A stretch of 26,808 nucleotides of DNA from Burkholderiales bacterium (GCA_947372535.1 CANBUA010000026.1:1-26808); one strand, 5' to 3'. Positions 1 to 7,867 are shown, counted from the first letter of the stretch. Notes: generated from the sequence alone by a model not told the origin. Made by a program: numbers and translations.

Positions 1-558
1 GGCACCGGCAAGACACTGATGACGCTGGCTGCGGCCCTGAGCCAAGTGCTCGATGAGCGCCGCTACACCGAGATCATCGTCACACGCGTGACCGTGCCCG
101 TCGGCGAGGACATCGGCTTCCTGCCCGGCACGGAAGAGGAAAAGATGTCGCCCTGGATGGGCGCCTTGGACGACAACCTCGAAGTGCTGGCCCGTGGCGA
201 CAGCAACGGCGGCGAGTGGGGCCGCGCGGCCACCAACGAGCTGGTGCGCAGCAAGATCAAGATCAAGAGCATGAACTTCATGCGCGGTCGCACCTTCCTC
301 AACAAGATCGTCATCATCGACGAGGCGCAGAACCTCACCCCAAAGCAGATGAAGACGCTGATCACGCGGGCTGGTCCAGGCACCAAGATCATTTGCCTGG
401 GCAACCTGGCGCAGATCGATACGCCTTACCTGACCGAAGGCAGTTCGGGCCTGACCTACGCGGTGGACAAGTTCAAGGGCTGGCCACACAGCGGCCACGT
501 CACCCTGGCGCGCGGCGAACGCTCGCGCCTGGCGGACTTCGCCTCCGAGGTGCTTTGA
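1..558 (+). CDS. PhoH family ATPase, C-terminal part (5' end outside window)
   Basis: The reading frame is open from base 1 and starts inside the Walker A motif (GTGKT at bases 1-15), so the N-terminal half lies to the left of the window. 185 residues remain. Walker B is IVIIDEAQN at about residues 101-109, and the segment LGNLAQIDTPYLTEGSSGL is typical of PhoH proteins that carry an N-terminal PIN nuclease domain (PhoH2 / YlaK type). In that family the PhoH part is an ATPase thought to unwind RNA for the PIN ribonuclease; the PIN domain cannot be seen here, so the subtype is inferred from the C-terminal sequence. It acts in the cytoplasm. The end (ERSRLADFASEVL, TGA at 556-558) is intact, and a strong intrinsic terminator follows 52 bases later, so it is the last gene of its transcript. 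Confidence 0.9.
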   Translation, partial: GTGKTLMTLAAALSQVLDERRYTEIIVTRVTVPVGEDIGFLPGTEEEKMSPWMGALDDNLEVLARGDSNGGEWGRAATNELVRSKIKIKSMNFMRGRTFLNKIVIIDEAQNLTPKQMKTLITRAGPGTKIICLGNLAQIDTPYLTEGSSGLTYAVDKFKGWPHSGHVTLARGERSRLADFASEVL

Positions 559-610
559 TCGCTGAAAACCTGCCGGGCTGAGCCAGGCCCGGTGCGCTCG
601 TCGCCCTTTC

Positions 611-643
611 AAAGCCGATGCCTTCACGGGCGTCGGCTTTTTT
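611..643 (+). terminator. Intrinsic terminator after the phoH-like gene
   Basis: The arm AAGCCGATGCC (612-622) pairs with GGGCGTCGGCTT (628-639) across a short TTCAC-type loop. One pair is G-U, and the stem is followed directly by a run of six T (638-643). This is a textbook Rho-independent terminator on the plus strand. It separates the phoH-like transcript from the PEP-CTERM gene, which must therefore have its own promoter between 644 and about 750. Confidence 0.85.
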
Positions 644-766
644 CATGGCGTGTGCATCATCGAATTGACCGCCATGTTCTAGGGGGTCTGCCTAAAGAGG
701 CAATGTCTTTGCTTGAGCGACTCCCGCACCATCGCCGGATTGATCCGTTGTTGTGGGAGAACCGCT

Positions 767-1753
767 TTGAACACCATCCTGAAAATCACCGCCGGCTCGC
801 TGCTGGCACTGTCCATGGGCACGGCCTTCGCATTTTCCGAAGAAGGCGGCGATGGCCCGCCCTCTTGCGAATTCTCCGAAGGCGGCTGCGGCGGCCCGAG
901 CACTCCACAAGCCCCTGCATTGCCCGCGGCATACAGCTACTCGGCCAACTTTTTCACCTACCCCGATGGCCATGTCGTGGATGGCGGGATCAACAGTGGC
1001 ACCGGCCAATTTTTCACATTTGGTGGCGGCGCAGGCACCCCCTACAACGGGCAGCTGATCACGGTGGGCAATGCCAGCTCCGGCATCTCTCTGCAGACAT
1101 CGCTGACACCCGTGGCTTCAGTCACGGCCAACGCAACCCAAACCGGGCTGGGGCGCACGTCAGTGGACAACAGCCTAGGCTACAGCGTGGTCCTGCACGC
1201 GTCGGATGCTGCATCGGCTGACCACATCAGCCAGTTGATTGCCAGCGGTAGCACCATCGCCACCATCAGCGGCAGCTACACCCTGGCCACCACGGGCACC
1301 GGCTACAGCAGCGTGTCCGTGTCATCGGGCAATGGGGTGGACAGCGCCATCAACCCGATCGCGGCTAGCAGCCGCACCATCGCCTGCGGCCAGAGCTATG
1401 GCATGAGCAGCCCGGCCACGGGTTGCGGCACAGGGTCCTTCAGGCTGGCCGTGAGCTTCGTCTCAGCCAGCGCTTATGACGGCGGTGACGCATTGGATTT
1501 CATCAGCGTGATCAACCTCGGTGCTCATGGCGAGACCGGCCTGCCCTACGCTGACTTCCTGGCGCACCCCGGCACGGCCGGCGCCTTCATCGACCCCACC
1601 ATCACACTGGCTTCAGGCGTCAACGGCAGCTTGACCGTGGGCGGTGGCTCAGTGTCCAACATCACGCCGAGCGTGCCCGAGCCACAAAGCTGGGCGATGC
1701 TGCTTGGCGGCTTGGCGGTGCTGGCCATTGCCCGTCGCTCGATGCGCGCCTGA
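767..1753 (+). CDS. Secreted PEP-CTERM sorting domain protein, function unknown
   Basis: This 328-residue exported protein has no recognised catalytic domain. I chose the TTG at 767 because GGGAGA (755-760) lies 6 bases upstream and because this start gives a compact signal peptide (MNTILKITAG..., hydrophobic core, AFA cleavage site near residue 22). A longer in-frame TTG at 713 would put an unlikely 18-residue tail before it. Just after the predicted cleavage is an acidic, Gly-rich stretch with a Cys pair (CEFSEGGC). The body is rich in Ser, Gly, Thr and Ala, as expected of an extracellular beta-rich protein. The C-terminus has the full PEP-CTERM signal: VPEPQSWAMLLGGLAVLAIA followed by RRSMRA. 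In this family an exosortase in the inner membrane processes the signal, and the proteins usually go to the exopolysaccharide matrix or cell surface. No exosortase gene is in the window. Confidence 0.88.
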   Translation: MNTILKITAGSLLALSMGTAFAFSEEGGDGPPSCEFSEGGCGGPSTPQAPALPAAYSYSANFFTYPDGHVVDGGINSGTGQFFTFGGGAGTPYNGQLITVGNASSGISLQTSLTPVASVTANATQTGLGRTSVDNSLGYSVVLHASDAASADHISQLIASGSTIATISGSYTLATTGTGYSSVSVSSGNGVDSAINPIAASSRTIACGQSYGMSSPATGCGTGSFRLAVSFVSASAYDGGDALDFISVINLGAHGETGLPYADFLAHPGTAGAFIDPTITLASGVNGSLTVGGGSVSNITPSVPEPQSWAMLLGGLAVLAIARRSMRA

Positions 1754-1768
1754 GCGGTTTCCAAAGCC

Positions 1769-1813
1769 GCACCACCGCCATCGGCCCTCTATGATGAGGG
1801 CCGGTGGTGCTTT
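1769..1813 (+). terminator. Long bipartite hairpin after the PEP-CTERM gene, possible weak terminator
   Basis: GCACCACC (1769-1776) pairs with GGTGGTGC (1803-1810). Inside it GGCCCTC (1783-1789) pairs with GAGGGCC (1796-1802), and six bases (GCCATC) bulge on the 5' side. Only TTT follows (1811-1813), so termination would be weak. The structure lies between the PEP-CTERM stop at 1753 and the response-regulator start at 1832, and may limit read-through or stabilise the upstream mRNA end. Confidence 0.45.
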
Positions 1814-1831
1814 GAGAGGTCCGTTGTTGCC

Positions 1832-2503
1832 ATGAATGCCCCTGCCCTGGTTGGCCGCGTGCTGCTGGTCGATGACCATCCCTTGTTCCACGAAGGGCTG
1901 GCCAGCGCATTGCGCCATGCGGGCCGCGGCTTGAGCCTGGTCGGCGTCGAAACCGTGGCTCAGGGCCTGCAAAGGCTGGATGATGGCGAGGCCTTCGACC
2001 TGGTCTTGATCGACCTGATGATGCCGGGCATCGACGGCATCAAGGCCCTGTCGGAATTCGGCGCCAAAGCGCCTTGGCTACCACGCGTGCTGCTGTCGGG
2101 CCGACTCGATGCCAGCATCATCGCCCAAGCGCGGCGGCTGGGCGCGTCGGCCTTCATCGCCAAAAGCTGGCCGGTACGGCGCATCGTCGATGTCGTCCAT
2201 GCGGTCATCGAAGGCGCTGTCGATTTTTCCGTGCTCGATCAATTGCAGGCGCAGGTGCCTGCGGCGTCGGCCTCGCTCACCGAGCGCCAGCGCACCATCT
2301 TGCAACTGCTCTCGCAGGGCCTGTCCAACAAAGACATGGCGCGCGTGCTGGACATCGCCGACCGCACCGTGCGGGCCCACCTCACCGACCTGTTCCAGAC
2401 CCTGGGCGCCAGCACCCGCGTGCAGGCCTTGCTCAGCGCGCAGCGGGCCGGGCTCATCCCGGCGGCAGACGACCACCCCACCCAGCCCGGAGACGTCGTT
2501 TGA
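1832..2503 (+). CDS. NarL/FixJ family response regulator
   Basis: This is a 223-residue DNA-binding response regulator. The receiver domain spans about residues 8-125: acidic pocket D14/D15 in LLVDDHP, phospho-acceptor D61 in LVLIDLMMPG, and conserved lysine K111 (FIAKSWP, with Ser-Trp before the proline instead of the usual Lys-Pro). A LuxR-type helix-turn-helix covers about residues 145-210 (LTERQRTILQLLSQG ... NKDMARVLDIADRTVRAHL). The ATG at 1832 has GAGAGG at 1814-1819, a rather long 12-base spacing. The stop (TGA 2501-2503) overlaps the TTG start of the following hybrid kinase as TTGA, so the two are translationally coupled and almost certainly partners. Its targets are unknown; the PEP-CTERM gene and the exported protein at 4400 are neighbours to test first. 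Confidence 0.93.
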   Translation: MNAPALVGRVLLVDDHPLFHEGLASALRHAGRGLSLVGVETVAQGLQRLDDGEAFDLVLIDLMMPGIDGIKALSEFGAKAPWLPRVLLSGRLDASIIAQARRLGASAFIAKSWPVRRIVDVVHAVIEGAVDFSVLDQLQAQVPAASASLTERQRTILQLLSQGLSNKDMARVLDIADRTVRAHLTDLFQTLGASTRVQALLSAQRAGLIPAADDHPTQPGDVV

Positions 2504-4320
2504 GCGACGTGGCCCTGCCCGCTCACATCGAGCGCGAGATCGACCTCGATTGCGTTCGCACCCTCTACCGGCAGATCCCCAACTCCTTCGCTGCGGCGCT
2601 GGTGGTCACCATCTACATGATGGTCACGCTCTGGGCCTTGATCGACCACCGCTGGCTGTGGGCCTGGCTGGGGGTACAAGGCCTGGCACAAGTGGTTCGG
2701 GTGACCGTGTACCTGGCCTACCAGCGCGCTGACCGGCAAGGGCAGGTTCACACCGGCAGCGCCACCACGTGGGGGCGCCGATACGTGGGCTACATGGCCG
2801 TGGCAGGCGTGGTCTGGGCCCTGGCAGGCGCCGCCTTCATCCACCCCGGTGAGCCCCTGTCAATTGCCTTCACCTTGTGCGGCCTGTATGGCATCACCGG
2901 CGGCTCCGTGCCAGGCAATGCCTATGTCAAATCGGCGGTGATGTGGTTCATCTGGCCCGTGTTCATCACCGTACTGATACGCCTGGCGTGGACGGCGCGC
3001 GTCGACTTCACCGCGCTGGGCCTGGCCTCGGCGGCCTTCGCGGGCATCCTCACGCTGTTCTGCCGCGTGCAGCACGCCAGCATCCGCGATGCGCTGCGGG
3101 TGCGCTTCGAAAACCGCGTGTTGCTGGACCAACTCGCCGAGCAAAAGGCCGAGGCCGACGAGGCGCGCCACCGCGCCGAGCGGGCCAACCTGGCCAAAAG
3201 CCAGTTCCTGGCCGCCGCCAGCCATGATCTGCGCCAGCCCCTGCATGCGCTGGGTTTGTTCTCTGCCTCATTGCAGGGCCTGCGGCTGGACGACCAGGCG
3301 CGCAGCGCCGTGCACAGCATCCAGACCAACATCGACGCGTTGGAAGACCTTTTCGATGCCTTGCTCGATGTTTCCAGGCTCGATGCGGGCGTGGTCGTGG
3401 CGCAGGTCAAGGCGGTGGCCTTGCGGCCCTTGCTGCACAGCGTAGCGCAAGGCCTTCAACCCCTGGCACAGGCCAAGTCGCTGCGGCTGCGGGTGCTCGG
3501 CCCCGACGCCTGGGTGCAGGCCGATCCCACCTTGTTGCGCCGCATCGTCGGCAACCTTGCGGCCAATGCTTTGCGCTATACCGAGCATGGCAGCGTGGTG
3601 CTGGCCCTGCGCCCTGCAACGCTGTTTGGGCAGCCCGCCTGGCGCATCGAATGCCGCGACAGTGGTGTCGGCATCCCGTTGATCGACCAAGAGCGCATCT
3701 TCGACGAGTTCGTGCAACTGCACAATCCACAGCGTGACCGAAGGCATGGCATGGGCCTGGGCCTGGCGATTGCCCAGCGCTGTGCCCGGCTACTGGGCAG
3801 CAATGTGGTCGTGCGCTCGCAGCCTGGGCAAGGCTCGGTGTTTTCGGTGATGCTGCCCGCGAGCCCACCGGTGGTTGCATCTGGGGACCCCGTCGCCCCG
3901 CAGGCATTGGCTGCAACACCCGCCCACACCGACGATGATCCCTTGCTGGGCCGGCGGATCATGCTGATCGACGATGAGGCCTCGATCCGCGAGGGCTTGA
4001 CGCTGCTGTTGTCGCAATGGGGTTGCCACGTCGTTAGCGTGGCCGATCAAGATGCCGCCATGGCTGCCTTCGATGAGCGGATCGACCTCGTGTTGTCGGA
4101 CTTGCGCCTGCCCCATGGGCATTCCGGTTTGGATGCCATCGTGGCCTTGCGCGCCCGCCGGCCAGGGCACCTGCCCATCTGCCTGATCACGGGCGAGTCC
4201 GATGTCCAGGTGCTGCGTGCCGTACGCGAAAGCGGCATCCCTTTGCTTCACAAACCGGTGCGACCCGCGCAGTTGCGCGCCACCTTGCTGCACATGCTGA
4301 GCGACCGGCCACCCAATTGA
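2500..4320 (+). CDS. Membrane hybrid histidine kinase with C-terminal receiver
   Basis: This protein has 606 residues from a TTG at 2500, chosen because it overlaps the regulator stop (TTGA) and has GGAG at 2489-2492 seven bases upstream. The open frame continues upstream only as a shadow of the regulator gene. Roughly six membrane helices (about 30-48, 52-72, 97-114, 119-142, 146-165, 171-190) form the sensor, with no large periplasmic domain. A short charged coiled coil (200-235) leads to the HisKA domain with phospho-acceptor H242 (SHDLRQPLHALGLF). The ATPase domain shows the N box (NLAANALRY), G1 (DSGVGIP) and G2 (GMGLGLAIA). A receiver follows with D534 (LVLSDLRLP) and the LHKPVRP lysine. 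No HPt domain is present, so the receiver may be a phosphate sink or brake while H242 phosphorylates the NarL-type partner; that role is inferred. The signal is unknown. Confidence 0.92.
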   Translation: MSDVALPAHIEREIDLDCVRTLYRQIPNSFAAALVVTIYMMVTLWALIDHRWLWAWLGVQGLAQVVRVTVYLAYQRADRQGQVHTGSATTWGRRYVGYMAVAGVVWALAGAAFIHPGEPLSIAFTLCGLYGITGGSVPGNAYVKSAVMWFIWPVFITVLIRLAWTARVDFTALGLASAAFAGILTLFCRVQHASIRDALRVRFENRVLLDQLAEQKAEADEARHRAERANLAKSQFLAAASHDLRQPLHALGLFSASLQGLRLDDQARSAVHSIQTNIDALEDLFDALLDVSRLDAGVVVAQVKAVALRPLLHSVAQGLQPLAQAKSLRLRVLGPDAWVQADPTLLRRIVGNLAANALRYTEHGSVVLALRPATLFGQPAWRIECRDSGVGIPLIDQERIFDEFVQLHNPQRDRRHGMGLGLAIAQRCARLLGSNVVVRSQPGQGSVFSVMLPASPPVVASGDPVAPQALAATPAHTDDDPLLGRRIMLIDDEASIREGLTLLLSQWGCHVVSVADQDAAMAAFDERIDLVLSDLRLPHGHSGLDAIVALRARRPGHLPICLITGESDVQVLRAVRESGIPLLHKPVRPAQLRATLLHMLSDRPPN

Positions 4321-4321
4321 G

Positions 4322-4396
4322 GGCCTGTCCCACCTGAGGGGGATGGCTCATGTTCCCATGCGTTCATATCATCGAGGCTCATCTTTTCGACAGGCC
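4322..4396 (+). promoter_or_regulatory. Inverted-repeat leader with GGCTCAT direct repeats before the gene at 4400
   Basis: GGCCTGTC (4322-4329) and GACAGGCC (4389-4396) are perfect inverted repeats enclosing about 59 bases. Between them GGCTCAT occurs twice in the same orientation (4345-4351 and 4376-4382), 31 bases apart or about three helical turns. The right arm lies three bases before the chosen ATG and includes the only AGG that could act as ribosome binding site. Either a foldable leader that hides the start or a pair of protein-binding sites is possible. Both are inferences from the repeats alone. Confidence 0.3.
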
Positions 4397-4399
4397 ACC

Positions 4400-4951
4400 A
4401 TGATGCAGATCACTTCACTTTCACGCTCAAGCCTGGCCGCCTTGCTGACAGCGCTTTCCATGGTGGGCGCCACCGCAGGCAGTTGCAAGCTCAAACCGCT
4501 GCCCATCCACGCAGCGGCGCCCGATCGCAAGGACCTGTTCATCGGCCGATCCAGCTTGGTCGAACTCCAGTTCAAAAATGACAAGACTGAAGGCGAGATC
4601 GACACCTTCCCCGAGCGGCCCTTGGTGGTCCGGCAGGTGACTTCGGGCAAAACTTGCGAGGTCGATGGCGGGGTATGGGTGCGCAAATCGGTTTTCATCA
4701 GCACGGCTGATCGGGTCATCGTCACGCACGAGTTCAGCGGCGCCAATGATTCGCTGAATTTTTATGACGCGTTCACCTGCGAAAAGCTGCAGGAGATCGA
4801 CACCTCCAAAGCCACCTGGACCGTGAATGGGGCCTTGATCACCGTGTTCAAACCAGGCACCGCCTCCGATGCCAAGCGACAATCGCCACGTGGCAGCACC
4901 ACTCGCTACCGGCTCGATTCGTCGTGCCAGGCCGTCAAATCTTTCAAATGA
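4400..4951 (+). CDS. Exported hypothetical protein
   Basis: I do not recognise this 183-residue protein. I chose the ATG at 4400 (a second ATG follows at 4403) because it starts a convincing signal peptide (MMQITSLSRSSLAALLTALS, then MVGATAG) with a probable cleavage after ATA. A longer in-frame ATG at 4343 would put a polar tail before it. A Cys follows shortly (GSCKLKPLP) but the preceding residues do not fit a lipobox well, so it is more likely soluble periplasmic than a lipoprotein. The mature part has four Cys in all, including one in GKTCEVDG, one in FTCEKLQ and one near the end (SSCQAVKSF), so disulphides are plausible. It follows the hybrid kinase by 79 bases with a repeat-rich leader, and its TGA ends next to the VOC gene start region. 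Confidence 0.7.
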   Translation: MMQITSLSRSSLAALLTALSMVGATAGSCKLKPLPIHAAAPDRKDLFIGRSSLVELQFKNDKTEGEIDTFPERPLVVRQVTSGKTCEVDGGVWVRKSVFISTADRVIVTHEFSGANDSLNFYDAFTCEKLQEIDTSKATWTVNGALITVFKPGTASDAKRQSPRGSTTRYRLDSSCQAVKSFK

Positions 4952-4968
4952 CTGGCAGACTCAGCGAC

Positions 4969-5403
4969 ATGAGCACACCCAAGAACACCCGAGCCACCGT
5001 GTTGCCCTGCCTGCGCTACCGCGATGCGCCCAAGGCCATCGAGTGGCTGTGCGCCGCTTTCGGTTTTGAACGACACGCCGTCTACCCCGATGCCGATGGC
5101 GGCATTGCCCACGCGCAATTGTCTTTTGGCAACGGCATGATCATGCTGGGCTCGGCGAACAAGTCGGCGGACAACGCCTGGGGCGCCATGATCAAGCAGC
5201 CCGACGACATCAACGGGGCGGAAACCCAGGCGCCCTACCTCGTCGTCGAGGATGCCGATGAGGTTTACCGACGCGCCAAGGCACTGGGAGCCACCATCGT
5301 CATCGACATCAAGGACGAAGACTACGGTGGCCGAGGCTTCAGTTGTCAGGACCTCGAAGGCCGGCTCTGGTCCGTCGGCACTTACGACCCCTGGGCGGGC
5401 TGA
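4969..5403 (+). CDS. VOC family protein (glyoxalase/bleomycin-resistance fold)
   Basis: This is a 144-residue single-domain member of the vicinal oxygen chelate superfamily. The N-terminal half reads [20 protein letters not shown] and then [15 protein letters not shown]. The C-terminal half contains [15 protein letters not shown] and [15 protein letters not shown], matching the PhnB-like / YdeM-like subgroup in which the usual Glu metal ligand is at the DxEGxxW position. Such proteins are cytoplasmic dimers; substrate cannot be assigned. I placed the start at ATG 4969, which begins the conserved domain directly. An ATG at 4948 overlaps the previous stop (ATGA) and would add seven residues with no better ribosome binding site. 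The 3' end overlaps the convergent rlmD by 22 bases. Confidence 0.85.
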   Translation: MSTPKNTRATVLPCLRYRDAPKAIEWLCAAFGFERHAVYPDADGGIAHAQLSFGNGMIMLGSANKSADNAWGAMIKQPDDINGAETQAPYLVVEDADEVYRRAKALGATIVIDIKDEDYGGRGFSCQDLEGRLWSVGTYDPWAG

Positions 5404-6854
5404 GCCTCATCCGGCGCGCAGCGCTCGAACACCGCCATGCTTTCGACGTGGGCCGTGTGCGGGAACATGTTGACCGCACCGGCGGACACGCAGCGGTACC
5501 CCCCCTGGTTCACCAGCAAGCCGGCATCGCGCGCCAAGGTCGAGGGGTTGCAACTGACGTAAACGATGCGCTGAGGCGGCACCCAGCCCGGCGCCAGGCT
5601 GGGGTCCTGGTGGATGTTGGAGATGGCCTGGGCCAGGGCAAACGCGCCCTCGCGCGGTGGGTCCACCAGCCACTTGTCGGCATGGCCGTAGCTGGCCAAC
5701 TCCTGCGGCGTGATCTCGAACAGGTTGCGGGCCACAAAACTGGTGCGCTCAGCTTGGCCATTGACCTTGGCGTTTTCGCGCGAGCGCTCCACCAGCGACT
5801 CACTGCCTTCGATGCCGAGCACCTCAGCCGCCTGGGTCGCCAACGGCAGCGTGAAGTTGCCCAGGCCGCAGAACCAGTCGATCACGCGCTCGTGTTTTTG
5901 CACATCCAGCAAACGCAGCGCCCGCCCGACCAGCACCTGGTTGATGTGATGGTTGACCTGCGTGAAATCGGTGGGCTTGAAGGGCATGGTGATGCCGAAT
6001 TCGGGCAGGGTGTAGTCCAGCTCTGGCAAGGAGGGATCCAGCGGCACCACCGTATCGGGGCCCTTGGATTGCAGCCACCACGACAGCGGATAACGCCCCT
6101 CCTGCCACGCACTGTGCTCGGTCGCAAAATCGCGCAGGCGCTGGCGGTCAGCTTTGCTGAGGGCTTCGAGGTGGCGCAGCACCAGCACCGTCACCACGCT
6201 CCCCACGGCCACTTCGATCTGCGGCAGGCGATCACGCTCGTCCATGCTGCCGATCAGTTCGCGCAAAGGCATCAGCAGTCGGCTGAGGTGCGGTGGCAGG
6301 ATGTCGCAGCTCCGGATGTCGGCCACGAAGCTGGATTTGCGCTCGTGAAAACCCACCAGCACGGTGTTCTTCTTGGCCACGTGGCGCACCGACAGGCGGG
6401 CGCGGTAGCGGTAGCCCCAGGTCGGGCCTTCGATGGGGCGCAGCAGGCGTTCGGCCTTGACCTTGCCCAGGTGCCAGAGGTTGTCCTCCAGCACGCGCTG
6501 CTTGACCGCGACTTGCGCGCTGGCATGGAAGTGCTGCATCTTGCAGCCGCCGCACACGCCGAAATGAGGGCATTTGGGCACCACGCGCTGCGAGCTTTCC
6601 AGACGACGCTCGCTCAGGTTGGCCTGTTCCCAGTTGTTCTTCTTGCGAAAGACGCTCACGCGCACTTCTTCGCCGGGCAAGGCGCCCTCGACAAACACCA
6701 CCTTGCCATCGGGCCGGTGAGCCACGCCCTGGGCTTCAAGGTCCAGCGACTCGACCTTGAGCCATTGCAGGTGCGGGGGAATCGGCGCCTCAAGGGCGGG
6801 CGCGACATCGGATGGAGGCGCCTGAGCAGGCGCGGCAGCAATCGGTTCACTCAT
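5382..6854 (-). CDS. rlmD: 23S rRNA (uracil-C5)-methyltransferase RlmD (RumA)
   Basis: The 490-residue product matches RlmD, which makes m5U1939 of 23S rRNA with S-adenosylmethionine. A TRAM RNA-binding domain occupies about residues 28-88 after a 25-residue Ala/Pro-rich tail. The iron-sulphur ligands are all present: C95, C101 and C104 ([10 protein letters not shown]) and C183 (RSCDIL). The SAM-binding motif is [14 protein letters not shown], and the catalytic nucleophile is C435 in [12 protein letters not shown] with the general base E471 in HVESM. The 4Fe-4S motif fits RlmD better than TrmA, which lacks a cluster. The gene follows nlpD after 60 bases on the same strand, the place where rpoS stands in many relatives. 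It converges with the VOC gene, and the two coding ends overlap. Confidence 0.94.
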   Translation of the reverse strand: MSEPIAAAPAQAPPSDVAPALEAPIPPHLQWLKVESLDLEAQGVAHRPDGKVVFVEGALPGEEVRVSVFRKKNNWEQANLSERRLESSQRVVPKCPHFGVCGGCKMQHFHASAQVAVKQRVLEDNLWHLGKVKAERLLRPIEGPTWGYRYRARLSVRHVAKKNTVLVGFHERKSSFVADIRSCDILPPHLSRLLMPLRELIGSMDERDRLPQIEVAVGSVVTVLVLRHLEALSKADRQRLRDFATEHSAWQEGRYPLSWWLQSKGPDTVVPLDPSLPELDYTLPEFGITMPFKPTDFTQVNHHINQVLVGRALRLLDVQKHERVIDWFCGLGNFTLPLATQAAEVLGIEGSESLVERSRENAKVNGQAERTSFVARNLFEITPQELASYGHADKWLVDPPREGAFALAQAISNIHQDPSLAPGWVPPQRIVYVSCNPSTLARDAGLLVNQGGYRCVSAGAVNMFPHTAHVESMAVFERCAPDEAQPAQGS

Positions 6855-6914
6855 GCCCCGATTGTCTCAGAGGCCAGCAGCCCCCACGCCCTTGGGCGTC
6901 ATCACATCAATACA

Positions 6915-7844
6915 TCAACGCGGGGGCAAGGATTTGGCTGGGTCGATGGGCTTGCCTTGCTTGCGGATCTCGAAATGCAGCTGCACGCGCTCGGCGTCCG
7001 TGCTGCCCATCTCGGCGATCTTCTGGCCTTTGCGCACAACCTGGTCTTCCTTGACCAGCAATGTCTGGTTGTGGGCATAGGCCGTCAGGTATTGCGCGTT
7101 GTGCTTGACGATGACCAGGTTGCCGTAGCCCCGCAGGCTGGAGCCGGCGTAGACCACGCGGCCATCGGCGGCCGCCAGGACCGGATCGCCCTGCTTGCCG
7201 CCCAGGACCAGGCCTTTGCGCTTGCCATCTTCAAACCCAGCGAGCACGGGGCCGCTGGCGGGCCACTGCCAGGCGGGTTCATCAGCATCGACCGCCAGGC
7301 CGCCCGCCGGAGGCAGGATGGCAGGTGTGCCACTGGCCGCCGTGGAGGCTGCGGATGCCGCAGGCTTGACCCCCGCAGGTGCCGACGAGCCGCTGGCTGC
7401 GGCAGCCGGTGGCTTGGCATCCAGGCTGCGCGTCTCGATCTTGGCAGTCGTGATCGGCTTGGCCGCAGGGCTGCCATTGGCCGTGGAGGCGGTCGTGGAC
7501 GGCAGCACCGGTGCCTGGGTTTCGCCAGGCAAAGGCTGGACGCGCAGGACCTGACCCACTTCGATCAGGTTGGGGTTGTCCAGGCTGTTCCAGGTGGCCA
7601 GGTCACGCCAGTTCTGGCCGGTCTCCAGCGCCACGCGGATCAAGGTGTCGCCCGGTTTGACGGTGTAGTAACCGGGCTTGCCCGAGTTTTCAGCGCCAGG
7701 CGGGGTGCGGGTGGGGCTCAGCCCCGTGCCGACGCGACCACGGTCTTCGACAGGCGCCTGGTGCAGGGGCGAGGCACAACCGACCACGAGCAGGAGGGTG
7801 GCCAGCGCCGCGGGCATCCGGAAGGAATGTTGCATTTTGTACAT
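6915..7844 (-). CDS. nlpD: NlpD-like lipoprotein with LysM and degenerate M23 (LytM) domain
   Basis: This 309-residue outer-membrane lipoprotein begins at an ATG at 7844. The signal peptide ends in a good lipobox with lipidated C23 (LLLVVGCAS). A LysM peptidoglycan-binding domain covers about residues 60-103 (YYTVKPGDTLIRVALETG). An Ala/Pro/Ser/Thr-rich linker runs to about 200, and the LytM domain to the end (ADGRVVYAGSSLRGYGNLVI ... LHFEIRKQGKPIDP). Zinc ligands of active M23 peptidases are lost: the HxGxD site reads RKGLVL and the first His of HLH is Gln (VQLHF). This is the pattern of NlpD/EnvC, which activate cell-wall amidases at the division site rather than cut themselves. It lies 23 bases after pcm in the order surE-pcm-nlpD. 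Confidence 0.93.
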   Translation of the reverse strand: MYKMQHSFRMPAALATLLLVVGCASPLHQAPVEDRGRVGTGLSPTRTPPGAENSGKPGYYTVKPGDTLIRVALETGQNWRDLATWNSLDNPNLIEVGQVLRVQPLPGETQAPVLPSTTASTANGSPAAKPITTAKIETRSLDAKPPAAAASGSSAPAGVKPAASAASTAASGTPAILPPAGGLAVDADEPAWQWPASGPVLAGFEDGKRKGLVLGGKQGDPVLAAADGRVVYAGSSLRGYGNLVIVKHNAQYLTAYAHNQTLLVKEDQVVRKGQKIAEMGSTDAERVQLHFEIRKQGKPIDPAKSLPPR

Positions 7845-7867
7845 GGTGTGGACGGTGACCGGGGGTC

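Noticed and set aside
644..766. Sigma-54 promoter for the PEP-CTERM gene
   Set aside because: PEP-CTERM genes can be sigma-54 dependent, but no TGGC-N-TTGC pair with correct spacing was found here.
2074..2499. Upstream extension of the hybrid kinase frame into the response regulator gene
   Set aside because: The extension overlaps the regulator in another frame, is Arg/Ala/Pro-rich, and the coupled TTG at 2500 has its own ribosome binding site.
6886..6899. ACGCC-CTTG-GGCGT hairpin between nlpD and rlmD as a terminator
   Set aside because: The stem is only five bases and is not followed by T residues on either strand; the two genes are probably co-transcribed.
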